64,000 nucleotides of DNA. It comes from Rhodobacteraceae bacterium (ex Bugula neritina AB1). Lineage in GTDB: Bacteria; Pseudomonadota; Alphaproteobacteria; Rhodobacterales; Rhodobacteraceae. The stretch spans positions 186,001 to 250,000 of the forward strand of contig MDLF01000063.1 in assembly GCA_001730095.1 (NCBI GenBank). Reading direction: 5' to 3'. Positions 9,654 through 19,050 of the stretch are shown here, piece by piece (position 1 is the stretch's first letter; the number at the start of each line of letters is the position of its first letter). Made by a program: the position numbers and the translations under genes. The notes under the pieces were generated by a model. That model ran no database searches. It was given only the letters and a program-made list of their open reading frames with translations, and was not told the origin of the DNA.

Positions 9654-9680
9654 AAAAAACGGCTCCGGATACCGGAGCCG
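9654..9680 (-). terminator. Rho-independent terminator of dnaA
   Basis: Read leftward, CGGCTCCGG and CCGGAGCCG pair around a TAT loop (9660-9680) and are followed by six T. It lies 30 nt past the dnaA stop codon. Confidence 0.9.
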
Positions 9681-9709
9681 CAAGTCAGACTTTGGGGTGC
9701 GGATGCGCG

Positions 9710-11125
9710 TCAGGCTTCCAAGGACCGGCGCAGCATTTCCACGTCTTCGGCGATTTGGCCATCGGTGAGCTTCAGCTCCTCGATCCGTTTGACGCCATGC
9801 ATCACTGTGGTGTGATCGCGTCCACCGAACCGGCGGCCGATCTCGGGCAGAGAGCGGCTGGTCAGTTGCTTACACAGATACATCGCCACCTGACGAGGCC
9901 GCGCATAGGAGCGCAGGCGCTTGGGACCGATGATGTCGGACATCCGGATATTGTAATATTCGGAGACCTTGCGCTGAATCTCCTCGACGGTGATCTTGCG
10001 TTCAGAGGCGCGCAGCACGTCGGCCAGACAGTCCTGGGTCAGATCCATGTCGATTTCGCGGCCTACCAGCGAAGCAAAAGCGAACAGCCGGGTCAGCGCG
10101 CCTTCGAGCACGCGTACGTTGGTCGAGATCCGGTGCGCCAGAAACTCCAGCACGCCATCGGCGATACGCAGGTCCGGATAGGTCTCGCGCTGCTGTTGCA
10201 CTTTGGTCTGCAAAATACCCAGGCGCAATTCATAATCGGTCGGATGCAGATCCACCACCAAGCCGCACTGAAGGCGGGATTTCACCCGGTCTTCCAGATC
10301 CTTGATCTCACCCGGTGCCCGATCGGCAGAGATGATGATCTGCTTGTTCTGATCCACCAGTGCATTGAACGTGTGGAAGAATTCTTCCTGTGTGGAATCC
10401 TTGCCGGCAATAAACTGAACATCATCCACCATCAGCACGTCGACCGAGCGGAACAGATGTTTGAAATCCATCATCTTGCGCTCACGCAGGGCCTGCACAA
10501 AGCGGTACATGAACTGCTCTGCCGACAGATACAGCACATTCAGCGATGGATTCTTTTCCTTCAGCTCCCAGGCGATGGCATGCATCAGGTGGGTTTTACC
10601 CAGACCGACGCCGCCATACAGGACCAGCGGGTTGAAAGTGACAGGACCGCCCTCGCCGACGCGGCGCGCAGCAGCATGAGCCAGCTCGTTCGGCTTGCCG
10701 ACCACAAAGCTGTCAAAGGTGAACCGCGGATCCAGCGGTGCCGCCTGGAGGGCCTCCAGAGTGTCCTTTCCAGAGGAAGTGGAACCCGCAAAGGCTACCG
10801 TTGAAGTCATGACGGTCGCGTTCCCATCCGCACTGCCAACCGAGCTTTCGGCTGTTGCGGGCTCGACCGGGCGGACCGGGCTGTTCGCCGCCACCCGGAA
10901 CGCCAGACGCTGCACCTGCTCACCAGACATCGTCAGCTCATGCAGGATGAGATCGGCGAAATTCTGGCTTACATAGTTGCCCATGAAATTTGTCGGCACC
11001 TTGAAGACGGCAACCCCGCCATCAACGGCATCAAATTCCAGAGGCTCGATCCAGGTCGTAAAATTGTTCTGGCCGACCGTATTCAACAGCCGGTTTCTGA
11101 GCTGTCCCCATTTTTCTTCTGTCAT
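9710..11125 (-). CDS. dnaA: Chromosomal replication initiator protein
   Basis: A 471-residue AAA+ ATPase that binds DnaA boxes and opens the origin. Domain I is at about 1-75 (EEKWGQLRNRLL). A short, poorly conserved linker covers about 80-125. The AAA+ domain has Walker A GGVGLGKT (171-178) and Walker B LMVDD (231-235). The C-terminal DNA-binding domain carries the signature RSLPEIGRRFGGRDHTTVMH. The frame opens at a GTG four codons upstream, but that GTGAGG sequence is better read as the ribosome site for the ATG at 11123-11125. It is transcribed from a 500-nt spacer below rpsT and has its own terminator. Confidence 0.98.
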   Translation of the reverse strand: MTEEKWGQLRNRLLNTVGQNNFTTWIEPLEFDAVDGGVAVFKVPTNFMGNYVSQNFADLILHELTMSGEQVQRLAFRVAANSPVRPVEPATAESSVGSADGNATVMTSTVAFAGSTSSGKDTLEALQAAPLDPRFTFDSFVVGKPNELAHAAARRVGEGGPVTFNPLVLYGGVGLGKTHLMHAIAWELKEKNPSLNVLYLSAEQFMYRFVQALRERKMMDFKHLFRSVDVLMVDDVQFIAGKDSTQEEFFHTFNALVDQNKQIIISADRAPGEIKDLEDRVKSRLQCGLVVDLHPTDYELRLGILQTKVQQQRETYPDLRIADGVLEFLAHRISTNVRVLEGALTRLFAFASLVGREIDMDLTQDCLADVLRASERKITVEEIQRKVSEYYNIRMSDIIGPKRLRSYARPRQVAMYLCKQLTSRSLPEIGRRFGGRDHTTVMHGVKRIEELKLTDGQIAEDVEMLRRSLEA

Positions 11126-11671
11126 GCTGCGCCTCACGCATCCCCAAAAAGCAGCGGCCCCTTTGCCGGGCCAATTCTATTCTTACCCCCAATCACCCGG
11201 GGGGCATTCACGCACAGGGTCACTGTGTGCGGGCCAGCAGTGGCCGCATTACCCGAAGGCTTGACGTCCGCCAGAAACAGCAAATGAAACCGCATAATGC
11301 GGCGGATCCGCCGTTACGAACAGTATCGCACACAATTGAGACAAGGCCGCTGACCATAACTGATACAGCAGTGGTTCCCGGCAAGAAGTGCGCAGTGAAT
11401 GCGCGCTGTGCCGGGCAACTTGGCAACCTTGATGCCCGTCAAGATCGCCGCAAGCAGCCTGTCCCCCCAGCGAGTGAATCGCTGTAACAGTGGTAGCAAT
11501 TCGAGGGGGTCAGCGGCAATGAAACTATGATATTGACTCTGACTTTGGCGGCAAAGAATCTCCTGCGCCCATCGAGTCCGGACAAGGGTTTTCCAAAAAA
11601 ACAAGGCGCTGCAATCTGCAGCGCCCTGACAACTTTTCAACAGCCCGTGAGGCTGCTCAGCGGAGCGAATC
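11126..11671. other. Spacer between rpsT and dnaA
   Basis: No convincing gene here. It holds the rpsT terminator (11595-11625) and must hold the dnaA promoter. I looked for DnaA boxes (TTATNCACA or complement) and found no cluster, and there is no long AT-rich unwinding tract, so this does not look like oriC. GC falls slightly around 11300-11380 and 11515-11600. Confidence 0.6.
11595..11625 (-). terminator. Rho-independent terminator of rpsT
   Basis: Nine-bp perfect stem (GGCGCTGCA with TGCAGCGCC, 11605-11625) followed leftward by a run of T (A run at 11595-11601 on the given strand, with one interruption). It lies 47 nt after the rpsT stop and separates it from dnaA. Confidence 0.9.
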
Positions 11672-11935
11672 TCAGGCCAGCGCCTTCACGCGTGCAGACA
11701 GGCGGGAGATTTTCCGGGAAGCGGTGTTTTTGTGATACACACCTTTGGTAACGCCGCGCATCAGTTCAGGCTGAGCTGCGCGCAGAGCTGCGGTTGCAGC
11801 TTCTTTGTCGCCGGAAGCGATCGCTTCTTCAACTTTACGCAGGTAGGTGCGGATGCGCGAACGACGGGCTTTGTTGACAGCAAAGCGCTTTTCGTTCTGA
11901 CGTGCGCGCTTCTTGGCCTGGGGCGAATTTGCCAT
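11672..11935 (-). CDS. rpsT: 30S ribosomal protein S20
   Basis: An 87-residue, strongly basic protein that binds the 5' domain and helix 44 of 16S rRNA. The N-terminal [17 protein letters not shown] and the C-terminal [19 protein letters not shown] are standard for bS20. The ATG at 11933-11935 is preceded by AAGGT and gives the normal start; 21 upstream codons of open frame are not used. It sits immediately above dnaA, as in many alphaproteobacteria, but is separated from it by a strong terminator. Confidence 0.97.
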   Translation of the reverse strand: MANSPQAKKRARQNEKRFAVNKARRSRIRTYLRKVEEAIASGDKEAATAALRAAQPELMRGVTKGVYHKNTASRKISRLSARVKALA

Positions 11936-12100
11936 GGTATGTGACCTTATCTCGGGTTCTGTTTCGATCGGACGCAATGCCAGCCAGCCCCGGGTCAATT
12001 CACCGGTGTGATTCTAGCCTGAGCGGGCTGCACGCGCATGTATGGGGCGGCGTTTATCCAACTCCGCAGGGAATTGCAAGGCCGCCGACCCCGGCAGCAT

Positions 12101-12128
12101 AAACGGCGCACCACAAGGCCCGCCGTTT
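12101..12128 (-). terminator. Hairpin downstream of enoyl-CoA hydratase gene
   Basis: AAACGGCG (12101-12108) pairs with CGCCGTTT (12121-12128) around a 12-nt loop, 19 nt past the stop codon. Only three T follow on the leftward strand, so it may be a weak terminator or an RNA-end stabiliser. Confidence 0.4.
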
Positions 12129-12146
12129 GAAATCTGTTTCCGGCGC

Positions 12147-12923
12147 TTACTTGTCCCGGAATTGCGCTTCGCGCTTTTCAAGGAAAGCCGCCATGCCTTC
12201 CTTTTGATCTTCGGTCGCAAACATTGAATGGAAGACCCGGCGCTCAAACAGAAGACCTTCGCTCAGCGGCAACTCATAGGAACGGTTCACCGACTCTTTG
12301 ACCGCCATCGCCGTCAGCAGCGATTTCTCAGCGATTTTCTGCGCCGCTGCGGTGGCTTCTTCGATCAGCTTCTTGGCCGGCACGACACGTGACACCAGGC
12401 CTGCACGCTCAGCTTCCTCAGCATTCATAAAGCGGCCGGTCAGGTTCATGTCCATCGATTTGGACTTGCCCACAAAGCGGGTCAGGCGCTGGGTGCCGCC
12501 AATGCCTGCGACAACGCCCAGGTTGATTTCCGGTTGACCGAACTTGGCAGTCTCAGCCGCGATGATGAAATCGCACAGCATCGCCAGCTCGCAACCGCCG
12601 CCCAGCGCATAACCAGCAACGGCTGCAATCACCGGCTTGCGGATTGCCGAGATCCGGTCATTAGCATCGGCGAACAGATTGGTGGAAAACACCTCGGTAA
12701 AGCTCATCTCCGACATCTCCTTGATGTCGGCACCGGCGGCAAAGGCCTTCTCCGAGCCTGTCAAAACGATGCAGCGCACCTTGTCGCTTGCATCAGCTTC
12801 CTCAAGAGCATCGCAGAGCTCGCCAATGAGCTCCTTGTTGAGCGCGTTCATCGCCTCTGGGCGGTTCAGCTTGATAAGGCAAACGTGGTCCTGCACATCG
12901 ACGGTGATCGTCTCGTAGGCCAT
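12147..12923 (-). CDS. Enoyl-CoA hydratase (crotonase family)
   Basis: A 258-residue enzyme that adds water to trans-2-enoyl-CoA in fatty-acid and acyl-CoA breakdown. The crotonase signature [21 protein letters not shown] supplies the first catalytic Glu, and [19 protein letters not shown] the second. [10 protein letters not shown] forms part of the oxyanion hole. The C-terminus with [20 protein letters not shown] is typical of short-chain enoyl-CoA hydratases. The ATG at 12921-12923 follows GAGAAA. It is a single gene between rpsT and mutM, a position conserved in related bacteria. Confidence 0.93.
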   Translation of the reverse strand: MAYETITVDVQDHVCLIKLNRPEAMNALNKELIGELCDALEEADASDKVRCIVLTGSEKAFAAGADIKEMSEMSFTEVFSTNLFADANDRISAIRKPVIAAVAGYALGGGCELAMLCDFIIAAETAKFGQPEINLGVVAGIGGTQRLTRFVGKSKSMDMNLTGRFMNAEEAERAGLVSRVVPAKKLIEEATAAAQKIAEKSLLTAMAVKESVNRSYELPLSEGLLFERRVFHSMFATEDQKEGMAAFLEKREAQFRDK

Positions 12924-12986
12924 GGTTTCTCTTTCGGTTGTTCCGTTCAGCCTCAAGTCCTTACCAAAAGGGTTCCCCTGATCAAG

Positions 12987-13838
12987 CTATCTTTGGCACT
13001 TTACACAGTAGAAGGTAGAGCGTCCGGACTGGGTGATTCTGGCAATTGACCCCGCGCAACCCTCGCGCCTGCACGGTTCGCCTTCGCGCCCGTAAGCATC
13101 AAACGAGTGCTGGAAATATCCAAGTTCACCAGAGGCTTGCCTGAAATCTTTCAGTGACGAACCACCTGCGCGGATGGCGTCGTGCAGCACTTGTCGGATG
13201 ATAGGAACCAGCGCCGCAACCCGATGCGCTGATATCTGCCCAGCCTTTCGGCGTGGCGAAATTCCCGCACGGAACAGCGCCTCACAAACGTAGATGTTAC
13301 CAAGGCCTGCGATGATTCCCTGATCCAGCAATGCGGATTTCACCGGCGTGTTGCGCCCCCTGAAAGCCCCAAGCAGGTGATCCTCGTGGAAATCATTGCC
13401 CAAAGGTTCCGGCCCCAGTACCGACAATAGCTTGTGGGAGTCTGCCGTCGCCGACTCCAGCAGATCCATCGCCCCGAACCGGCGTGGATCATTGAAGGTG
13501 ATGCGGGCGCCATTGTCCATGTCCAGCACCACATGGTCGTGCTTTTCCGTCTGTGGGTGCTCATGCACAAACTGCCCCAGCGGGTCGCCGGACACGGTCA
13601 TCCTCCCGGACATGCCCAGATGGATCAACAGCGTCTCTTGCGTATCCAGATCCGCCAGAATGTATTTCGAGCGCCGTCGCAGACTGTTCACCCGCGCGCC
13701 GGTCAGACGTTCCGCCATTCGCTCCGGGAACGGCCAGCGCAGATCCGGTCTGTTTACCTGCGCATGTGCGATAACCGCTCCCTCCATCGCAGGCGTCAAA
13801 CCGCGTTTCACCGTCTCGACCTCGGGGAGTTCAGGCAT
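12987..13838 (-). CDS. mutM: Formamidopyrimidine-DNA glycosylase
   Basis: A 283-residue base-excision repair enzyme removing 8-oxoguanine and formamidopyrimidines, with AP-lyase activity. After Met removal the catalytic Pro and the following Glu are in place ([10 protein letters not shown]). The H2TH region holds [16 protein letters not shown], and the C-terminal zinc finger has two Cys pairs (CRREGC and CVKC). The frame also allows a TTG one codon upstream, but only the ATG at 13836-13838 leaves Pro2 in position. That ATG overlaps the stop of the preceding membrane protein gene (ATGA), so mutM is translationally coupled to it. Confidence 0.97.
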   Translation of the reverse strand: MPELPEVETVKRGLTPAMEGAVIAHAQVNRPDLRWPFPERMAERLTGARVNSLRRRSKYILADLDTQETLLIHLGMSGRMTVSGDPLGQFVHEHPQTEKHDHVVLDMDNGARITFNDPRRFGAMDLLESATADSHKLLSVLGPEPLGNDFHEDHLLGAFRGRNTPVKSALLDQGIIAGLGNIYVCEALFRAGISPRRKAGQISAHRVAALVPIIRQVLHDAIRAGGSSLKDFRQASGELGYFQHSFDAYGREGEPCRREGCAGSIARITQSGRSTFYCVKCQR

Positions 13839-14494
13839 CAACGCTCTCCATCGATATGCCGACCCATAGCAGACACTATAATTTTCAGTTTGAGATCGCG
13901 CTCGGCCAACGCTTCCAAAAACTGCCTGTAACCGGAATTTCTCGCACGCACTCTCAATTGCCGGCCATCGCCGAAATGCAGCCTGACTCCTCCGGCTATC
14001 GTTTTGGCCATTGGGGTCACGCGCTCAAGATCAGTGAGGTCTGCAGCAAACGGCTTCGATAGCCAAGACAGGCGGGCAATCTTTTTGCCGTCAAACAAAA
14101 TCCAGTCAAAGGAAATGGCCAAAAGCCAAAGGCTCATTCCAGTGAAGCCCACAGAAATTGCTACCACCAGCCAGTGCTTCGTCAGTTCATCAGGCTTTGG
14201 TTCAACGACGAATCCCATAAACCAGACGCCGCTTCCCCAGAACGCCAGCCCAAGCAAAGCAAGCCTGCGCATCCTCAGAGGCCGCATGATCAAGACACCT
14301 GAGGACGATACCTCCCCATCCTGCTTCCATCCCTCGAAATTGTCGCGCAAGGCTTTCTGCTGAGCTTTCGCAATCAATTGCCATTTGAAATAGATCAGCG
14401 CCACCCCGATGGTGAGACCAATCGCATAGGCAACAGGGTAGGCGCGGAACAATTCGGCATTGGCGCGCAAAGCATCTGTGATCGTCTGGAACAC
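13838..14494 (-). CDS. Unassigned membrane protein coupled to mutM
   Basis: A 218-residue protein I do not recognise. Hydrophobic segments are at about residues 19-38, 76-96 and 107-127, and a basic amphipathic stretch follows the first. The C-terminal 85 residues (from about [12 protein letters not shown]) look like a small soluble beta-rich domain on the cytoplasmic side, reminiscent in layout of PH-like domains attached to membrane anchors; that is inference. The stop overlaps the mutM start (ATGA). The start diverges from ubiE across 82 nt. The mutM and ubiE genes are usually direct neighbours in this group, so this gene looks like an insertion or a lineage-specific addition. Confidence 0.75.
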   Translation of the reverse strand: MFQTITDALRANAELFRAYPVAYAIGLTIGVALIYFKWQLIAKAQQKALRDNFEGWKQDGEVSSSGVLIMRPLRMRRLALLGLAFWGSGVWFMGFVVEPKPDELTKHWLVVAISVGFTGMSLWLLAISFDWILFDGKKIARLSWLSKPFAADLTDLERVTPMAKTIAGGVRLHFGDGRQLRVRARNSGYRQFLEALAERDLKLKIIVSAMGRHIDGER

Positions 14495-14576
14495 CTGTGA
14501 TTACCGCCCGGATTTTGCCATTTGTATCATCCGGTCAAAGCCTATATCCCGGGCTCAACTGGAGCAAGGTGCGAAG

Positions 14577-15329
14577 ATGGCTGACACATCCGACAACACC
14601 ACCCATTTTGGGTTTGAAACCGTCCGCGAGGAAGAGAAGGCAGGCCGCGTGCAGGGGGTCTTCAATTCGGTCGCCTCAAAATACGACATCATGAACGATG
14701 TGATGAGCGTCGGCATCCACCGGGTCTGGAAAGACGCGATGATGGACTGGCTGGCACCGCGCCCCGGGCAGCGTCTCTTGGATGTGGCCGGCGGCACCGG
14801 TGACATTTCCTTCCGCTTCCTGAAACGGGCGGGCCACGGTCACTCCACCGTGTTCGACCTCACCCGCCCGATGCTGGAAGAGGGCCGCAAACGCGCCGAC
14901 GCCGAGCAGATGGCAGACAGTCTCGACTGGGTGACCGGCGACGCAATGAAGCTGCCGTTCAAGGACAACACATTTGACGTCTACACCATCTCTTTCGGCA
15001 TCCGGAACGTGACCCGTCCACAGGAGGCCCTGAACGAAGCCTACCGGGTGCTGCGTCCCGGCGGGCGGCTGATGGTGCTGGAATTCTCGCAGCTGCCAAA
15101 CGACGGGCTGCAAAAACTCTATGATCTGTACTCCTTCAATGTGATCCCCCGGATGGGGCAGATGATTGCCGGGGACTACGACAGCTATCAGTATCTGGTG
15201 GAATCGATCCGCAACTTCCCGGACCAGGAGACTTTCCTGGGCATGGTGAAACAGGCGGGGTTCGAAAACGCCAAATACCGCAACTTGTCGATGGGCATCG
15301 CTGCCCTGCATTCCGGCTGGAAGATCTGA
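14577..15329 (+). CDS. ubiE: Ubiquinone/menaquinone biosynthesis C-methyltransferase
   Basis: A 250-residue SAM-dependent enzyme that C-methylates the benzoquinol ring in ubiquinone synthesis. Family blocks are visible in order: [25 protein letters not shown], the SAM site [39 protein letters not shown] and the C-terminal [16 protein letters not shown]. Of several in-frame starts I chose ATG 14577-14579, which has GGAG 13 nt upstream and gives the usual N-terminus. It lies 3 nt before ubiB, so the two form an operon. Confidence 0.96.
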   Translation: MADTSDNTTHFGFETVREEEKAGRVQGVFNSVASKYDIMNDVMSVGIHRVWKDAMMDWLAPRPGQRLLDVAGGTGDISFRFLKRAGHGHSTVFDLTRPMLEEGRKRADAEQMADSLDWVTGDAMKLPFKDNTFDVYTISFGIRNVTRPQEALNEAYRVLRPGGRLMVLEFSQLPNDGLQKLYDLYSFNVIPRMGQMIAGDYDSYQYLVESIRNFPDQETFLGMVKQAGFENAKYRNLSMGIAALHSGWKI

Positions 15330-15332
15330 GCC

Positions 15333-16862
15333 ATGCGCGGTCCCCATAACATCCTGCGCCTGATCCGCACAGGCGCCACATTCGAGCGCACTGGCGCCAT
15401 GCATTCGGTGCTGGAGGCGTTTGAGGCGCCCAAACCGCTGCGCATCCTGGCCCGCACCCTGGGCTGGCCCTTTAAATGGCTGGGATACAAGGGCGACCCT
15501 GCCATGCCACCTGAGACCCGGGCGCTGAATGCGCTTGGACCGGCCTATATCAAGTTCGGCCAGGTACTCTCGACCCGGCCCGACGTGGTGGGCAAGGATC
15601 TGGCCAACCAGCTGCGGGTGCTGCAGGACAAGCTGCCACCGTTTTCCCGCGCCGAGGCGCTGGTCGAGGTGGAAAAGGAACTTGGGCGTCCCGCCTCAGA
15701 AGTCTTTTCGGATTTCAGCGACCCCGTGGCTGCTGCCTCCATCGCCCAGGTGCACCGCGCGACACTGGCTGACACCGGCGAGGAAGTCGCCGTCAAAGTG
15801 CTGCGGCCGGGCATCGAACGCGCCTTTAACAAGGATGTGGATGCCTTCTATTTTGCGGCTCGTATTGTTGACCTGTTCGCCCCCAGCGCCCGCCGCCTGA
15901 AGCCGATGGATGTCATCGAACATTTCGACGGCGTGGTGCAGGGCGAGCTGGATCTGCGGTTGGAAAGCGCCGCGGCATCTGAATTCGCCGCCAATACCAC
16001 CGATGACGAAGGCTTTCAGCTGCCGCGGATCCGCTGGGGGTATTCAGCCCGGCGGGTTATGACCATGGACTGGGCCGATGGCATTCCGCTGGGCGACAAC
16101 GGCGCGTTGGATGCGGCAGGCCATGACCGCAAGATCCTGGCCAATCGGGTGTTGTCACTGTTCCTGCGTCACGCGCTGCGCGACGGCTTTTTCCATGCTG
16201 ACATGCATCAGGGCAACCTCAAGGTCGCATCCAATGGCGATATCATCGCCTATGATTTTGGCATCATGGGTCATATTGATGAATACACCCGCCGGGTCTA
16301 TGCCGAGATTCTTTATGGCTTCATCAAACGCGACTACAAACGCGTGGCCGAGGTGCATTTCGAGGCAGGCTATGTGCCCCCCGACCGTGACGTGGATGAG
16401 TTCGCCCGCGCACTGCGTGCAGTGGGTGAGCCGATCTTCGGCATGGATGCGTCAAACATCTCCATGGGCCGCCTGCTGAATTATCTGTTTGAGGTCACAG
16501 AACGCTTCGGCATGGAAACCCGCACTGAGCTGATCCTGCTGCAGCGCACCATGGTGGTGGTCGAGGGCGTCGCCCGCTCGCTGGATCCGCACATCAATAT
16601 CTGGGAAGCCGCGCAGCCCGTGGTCGAAGATTACATCAAGAAATCCATTGGCCCGCGCGCCGTGGTTTCAGACCTTTTGGATACCGCCAAGGTCATGTCC
16701 CGTTTCGGGCCCCGCCTGCCGGCGCTGGTGGAACAGGCACTGATTGCTCAGGCCACACAGCATAACCTGCGACCGCGCAGCAAGTATAGCTGGGTTGCGC
16801 CTGCGCTGCTGGGGGCTCTCGTCGCCACTGGCGTCTGCATTCTCATTGCTCTGCTAAGCTGA
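15333..16862 (+). CDS. ubiB: Ubiquinone biosynthesis accessory kinase-like protein
   Basis: A 509-residue ABC1/ADCK family protein required for ubiquinone synthesis, membrane-associated and with ATPase rather than classical kinase behaviour in the family. Hallmarks are present: the KFGQ motif at 74-77 followed by VLSTRPD, the Ala-rich nucleotide loop AAASIAQVHRA, the lysine strand EVAVKVLRPGIE, and HADMHQGNLK with YDFGIMG in place of the usual DFG. A C-terminal hydrophobic segment (about 488-507) would anchor it. It directly follows ubiE. In many relatives coaBC and dut follow; here the operon ends and a receiver-domain gene follows after 311 nt. Confidence 0.95.
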   Translation: MRGPHNILRLIRTGATFERTGAMHSVLEAFEAPKPLRILARTLGWPFKWLGYKGDPAMPPETRALNALGPAYIKFGQVLSTRPDVVGKDLANQLRVLQDKLPPFSRAEALVEVEKELGRPASEVFSDFSDPVAAASIAQVHRATLADTGEEVAVKVLRPGIERAFNKDVDAFYFAARIVDLFAPSARRLKPMDVIEHFDGVVQGELDLRLESAAASEFAANTTDDEGFQLPRIRWGYSARRVMTMDWADGIPLGDNGALDAAGHDRKILANRVLSLFLRHALRDGFFHADMHQGNLKVASNGDIIAYDFGIMGHIDEYTRRVYAEILYGFIKRDYKRVAEVHFEAGYVPPDRDVDEFARALRAVGEPIFGMDASNISMGRLLNYLFEVTERFGMETRTELILLQRTMVVVEGVARSLDPHINIWEAAQPVVEDYIKKSIGPRAVVSDLLDTAKVMSRFGPRLPALVEQALIAQATQHNLRPRSKYSWVAPALLGALVATGVCILIALLS

Positions 16863-17173
16863 CGCGGCGACATCCAGCAGGAGCAGCCGACCCAAATTGC
16901 GGGCGCGGATAGGCTCTGCCGGGCCACCGCGACCGGGGGGCCACTTCGACGCCCCTTGGGAATCCAAATTGCAAAAATAGAATACAACTTGCACGCAGCA
17001 TACACGTTGACCGAAAATTAAAACCCACGCATGATGGCCGTGGACGCATGCCGACTGCTCAATCGGGAGTAAACTTCTGAAATCGCAAGATCATTCCGGT
17101 TGCCACCTAAAGTCCTTTTTGAATGTCATGACTGGAACTCTGGCTTTATCCGCCAACGCAACTACGGAACCAG
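16863..17173 (+). promoter_or_regulatory. Spacer with candidate promoter for the receiver gene
   Basis: This 311-nt stretch has no credible gene. GC drops after about 16965. A candidate promoter is TTGACC at 17007-17012 with CATGAT at 17030-17035 (17-nt spacing), which would give a leader of about 130 nt. No clear terminator for ubiB was found. The match to consensus is partial. Confidence 0.35.
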
Positions 17174-17566
17174 ATGATGAACAACCCGCGAAAAGTCCTG
17201 CTCGTCGAAAATGATGAATTCACCCGCTACATGATGCGCGAGATCATCATGGCGCTTGGTGTGGAAGTAACCATCGCCGAAAACGGGCAGATCGGTATCG
17301 ACATGCTCAGAAGCGCTCCGAACGAATATGGGCTGGTGCTGATGGATCTCCACATGCCGCGGGTCTCCGGAATAGAGGCGACACGTCAGATCCGCGAAGC
17401 GCCGATGGATCCGCCCAGCAGTTTGCCTATTTTCGCTGTGACCGCGGATGTCGCCTATCACGACGATGCTATCATCAAGGGGCTGGGCATGGATGGGTTC
17501 ATCCCCAAGCCTGTAACTCCGGGCCGCCTTCTTCAGTTGATCGACACATTCTGCGCCGCCGCGTAG
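17174..17566 (+). CDS. Stand-alone response regulator receiver protein
   Basis: A 130-residue CheY-like protein made only of a receiver domain. The phospho-acceptor is Asp58 (LVLMDLHMP), with the conserved Thr90 (AVTAD) and Lys112 (PKPV). The acidic pair that binds Mg is E12-N13 followed by D14, rather than the common DD or ED, so metal binding may be adjusted. No output domain and no histidine kinase are nearby, so its partner is unknown. It might feed a phosphorelay or bind a partner protein. Two ATG codons are adjacent at the start; the first was taken. It is monocistronic. Confidence 0.9.
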   Translation: MMNNPRKVLLVENDEFTRYMMREIIMALGVEVTIAENGQIGIDMLRSAPNEYGLVLMDLHMPRVSGIEATRQIREAPMDPPSSLPIFAVTADVAYHDDAIIKGLGMDGFIPKPVTPGRLLQLIDTFCAAA

Positions 17567-17686
17567 AGCTCAGGCATCCCGTAGAAGTGCGCCGGATGTC
17601 CGCGGCAAAGGGGGCTGAAATCCGGTGCAGTCCAGCCCCCCACGCCAATCTCTGCAAGCCTACGACGAACCCAGCGCCTGTCGGCG

Positions 17687-18862
17687 TCAAATGCGTTCAA
17701 TTGCCAGCGCAATACCCTGGCCGCCGCCAATACACATGGTGATCAAACCCTTGGCACCCCCAATACGTTCCAGTTCATACAGCGTTTTCAGGGTGATAAT
17801 GGCTCCGGTCGCCCCGACCGGATGGCCGAGCGCAATGGCGCCGCCATTGGGATTCACAAGGGCCGGGTCCAGGCCAAGCTCTTTGTTCACGGCCAAAGCT
17901 TGCGCGGCAAACGCCTCATTCGATTCGATAACATCGAAATCGCCAGCGGAAAGCCCGGTTTTCTCCATTAGGTTCCGCACCGCAGGCACCGGTCCGATAC
18001 CCATCACTTCAGGCCGCACACCAGCATGGGCATAGCCCAGAATCCGCGCCTTTGGCTTCAGCCCGGCCTTCTGCGCGGCAGATGCAGTAGCCAGCACCAG
18101 CGCCGCAGCGCCATCGTTAAGTCCACTGGCATTTCCCGCAGTAACCCGGCCCTCTTTCTGGAACACGGCCTTTAGCCCGGCCAGTTTTTCCAGGGAAGTG
18201 TCCTGGGGATGCTCATCCATGTCAAAGGGCACCAGATCGCGCTTTACCTTCACCGAAACCGGCGTGATCTGGGATTTGAAATGCCCTGCTTCGATCGCCG
18301 CCGCCGCGCGGGTCTGGCTGGCCAAGGCAAATTCATCCATCTGTGTGCGGGTGATGCCATGTTCATCCGCAACATTCTCTGCCGTGACGCCCATATGGCC
18401 GGTGCCAAACGGGCAGTGGAGCGCGCCCAGCATCATGTCGAGCGACCTCACATCACCCATTTTGGCACCCCAGCGGCTTTGCTGGATGATGTAGGGGCTG
18501 CGCGACATATTCTCGGCGCCGCCAGCCAGCGCAAACTCCGCATCCCCCATGGCAAGCGACTGAAAGACAGAGACAATCGCCTGCACACCAGAGCCGCACA
18601 GCCGGTTCACGTTCATCGCTGGAACCGCATCCGGGATACCCGCTTGCATCGCCGCCACACGACTCAGGTACATGTCGCGGGGTTCGGTGTTGATGATGTG
18701 GCCGAACACCACATGGCCGATCTGTCCGCCTTCGACACCAGAACGTTCCAGCGCCGCCTTGGATACGGTGGTTGCCAGATCGATCGGCGTGGTGCCTGCA
18801 AGGGCGCCGCCAAATGTGCCGATGGCGGTACGCGCGCCGTCCAGGATCACGATGTCAGTCAT
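17687..18862 (-). CDS. Acetyl-CoA C-acyltransferase (thiolase)
   Basis: A 391-residue thiolase acting on 3-ketoacyl-CoA or condensing acetyl-CoA. The nucleophile is Cys89 (NRLCGSG). NEAFAAQ, the His of GHPVGATGA and the second Cys of MCIGGGQG complete the active site. The sequence is closer to the biosynthetic/short-chain branch (PhaA/BktB-like) than to FadA, but I do not assign a symbol. The ATG at 18860-18862 follows GAGGAGG; 30 open codons upstream are ignored. It diverges from an XRE/cupin regulator across 188 nt, which suggests, without proving, local control. Confidence 0.92.
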   Translation of the reverse strand: MTDIVILDGARTAIGTFGGALAGTTPIDLATTVSKAALERSGVEGGQIGHVVFGHIINTEPRDMYLSRVAAMQAGIPDAVPAMNVNRLCGSGVQAIVSVFQSLAMGDAEFALAGGAENMSRSPYIIQQSRWGAKMGDVRSLDMMLGALHCPFGTGHMGVTAENVADEHGITRTQMDEFALASQTRAAAAIEAGHFKSQITPVSVKVKRDLVPFDMDEHPQDTSLEKLAGLKAVFQKEGRVTAGNASGLNDGAAALVLATASAAQKAGLKPKARILGYAHAGVRPEVMGIGPVPAVRNLMEKTGLSAGDFDVIESNEAFAAQALAVNKELGLDPALVNPNGGAIALGHPVGATGAIITLKTLYELERIGGAKGLITMCIGGGQGIALAIERI

Positions 18863-19050
18863 TGGCTCTTTCCTCCTCAGGTCCGGGATTACTATGCACC
18901 CGCAGCATGGGCCTGTCTGCCCGGACGTGCCGTCACTGCAACCCGGCGCCATTTTTCATGTCACCGCCGCCCCCCGGCGCACCGTAGCGGCGCATCATCC
19001 CCAGTCCTGAACATTTGACAAATCCGCCTCGGGGGCGCAGAGAATCCGTC

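Noticed and set aside
9710-11137. GTG at 11137 as dnaA start
   Set aside because: GTGAGG is better read as the ribosome site for the ATG 12 nt downstream.
11314-11640. Open frame of 108 codons in the rpsT-dnaA spacer
   Set aside because: It overlaps the rpsT terminator, contains many Cys and no protein-like pattern.
11126-11671. Chromosomal origin next to dnaA
   Set aside because: No cluster of DnaA boxes and no long AT-rich tract were seen; oriC in this group may lie elsewhere.
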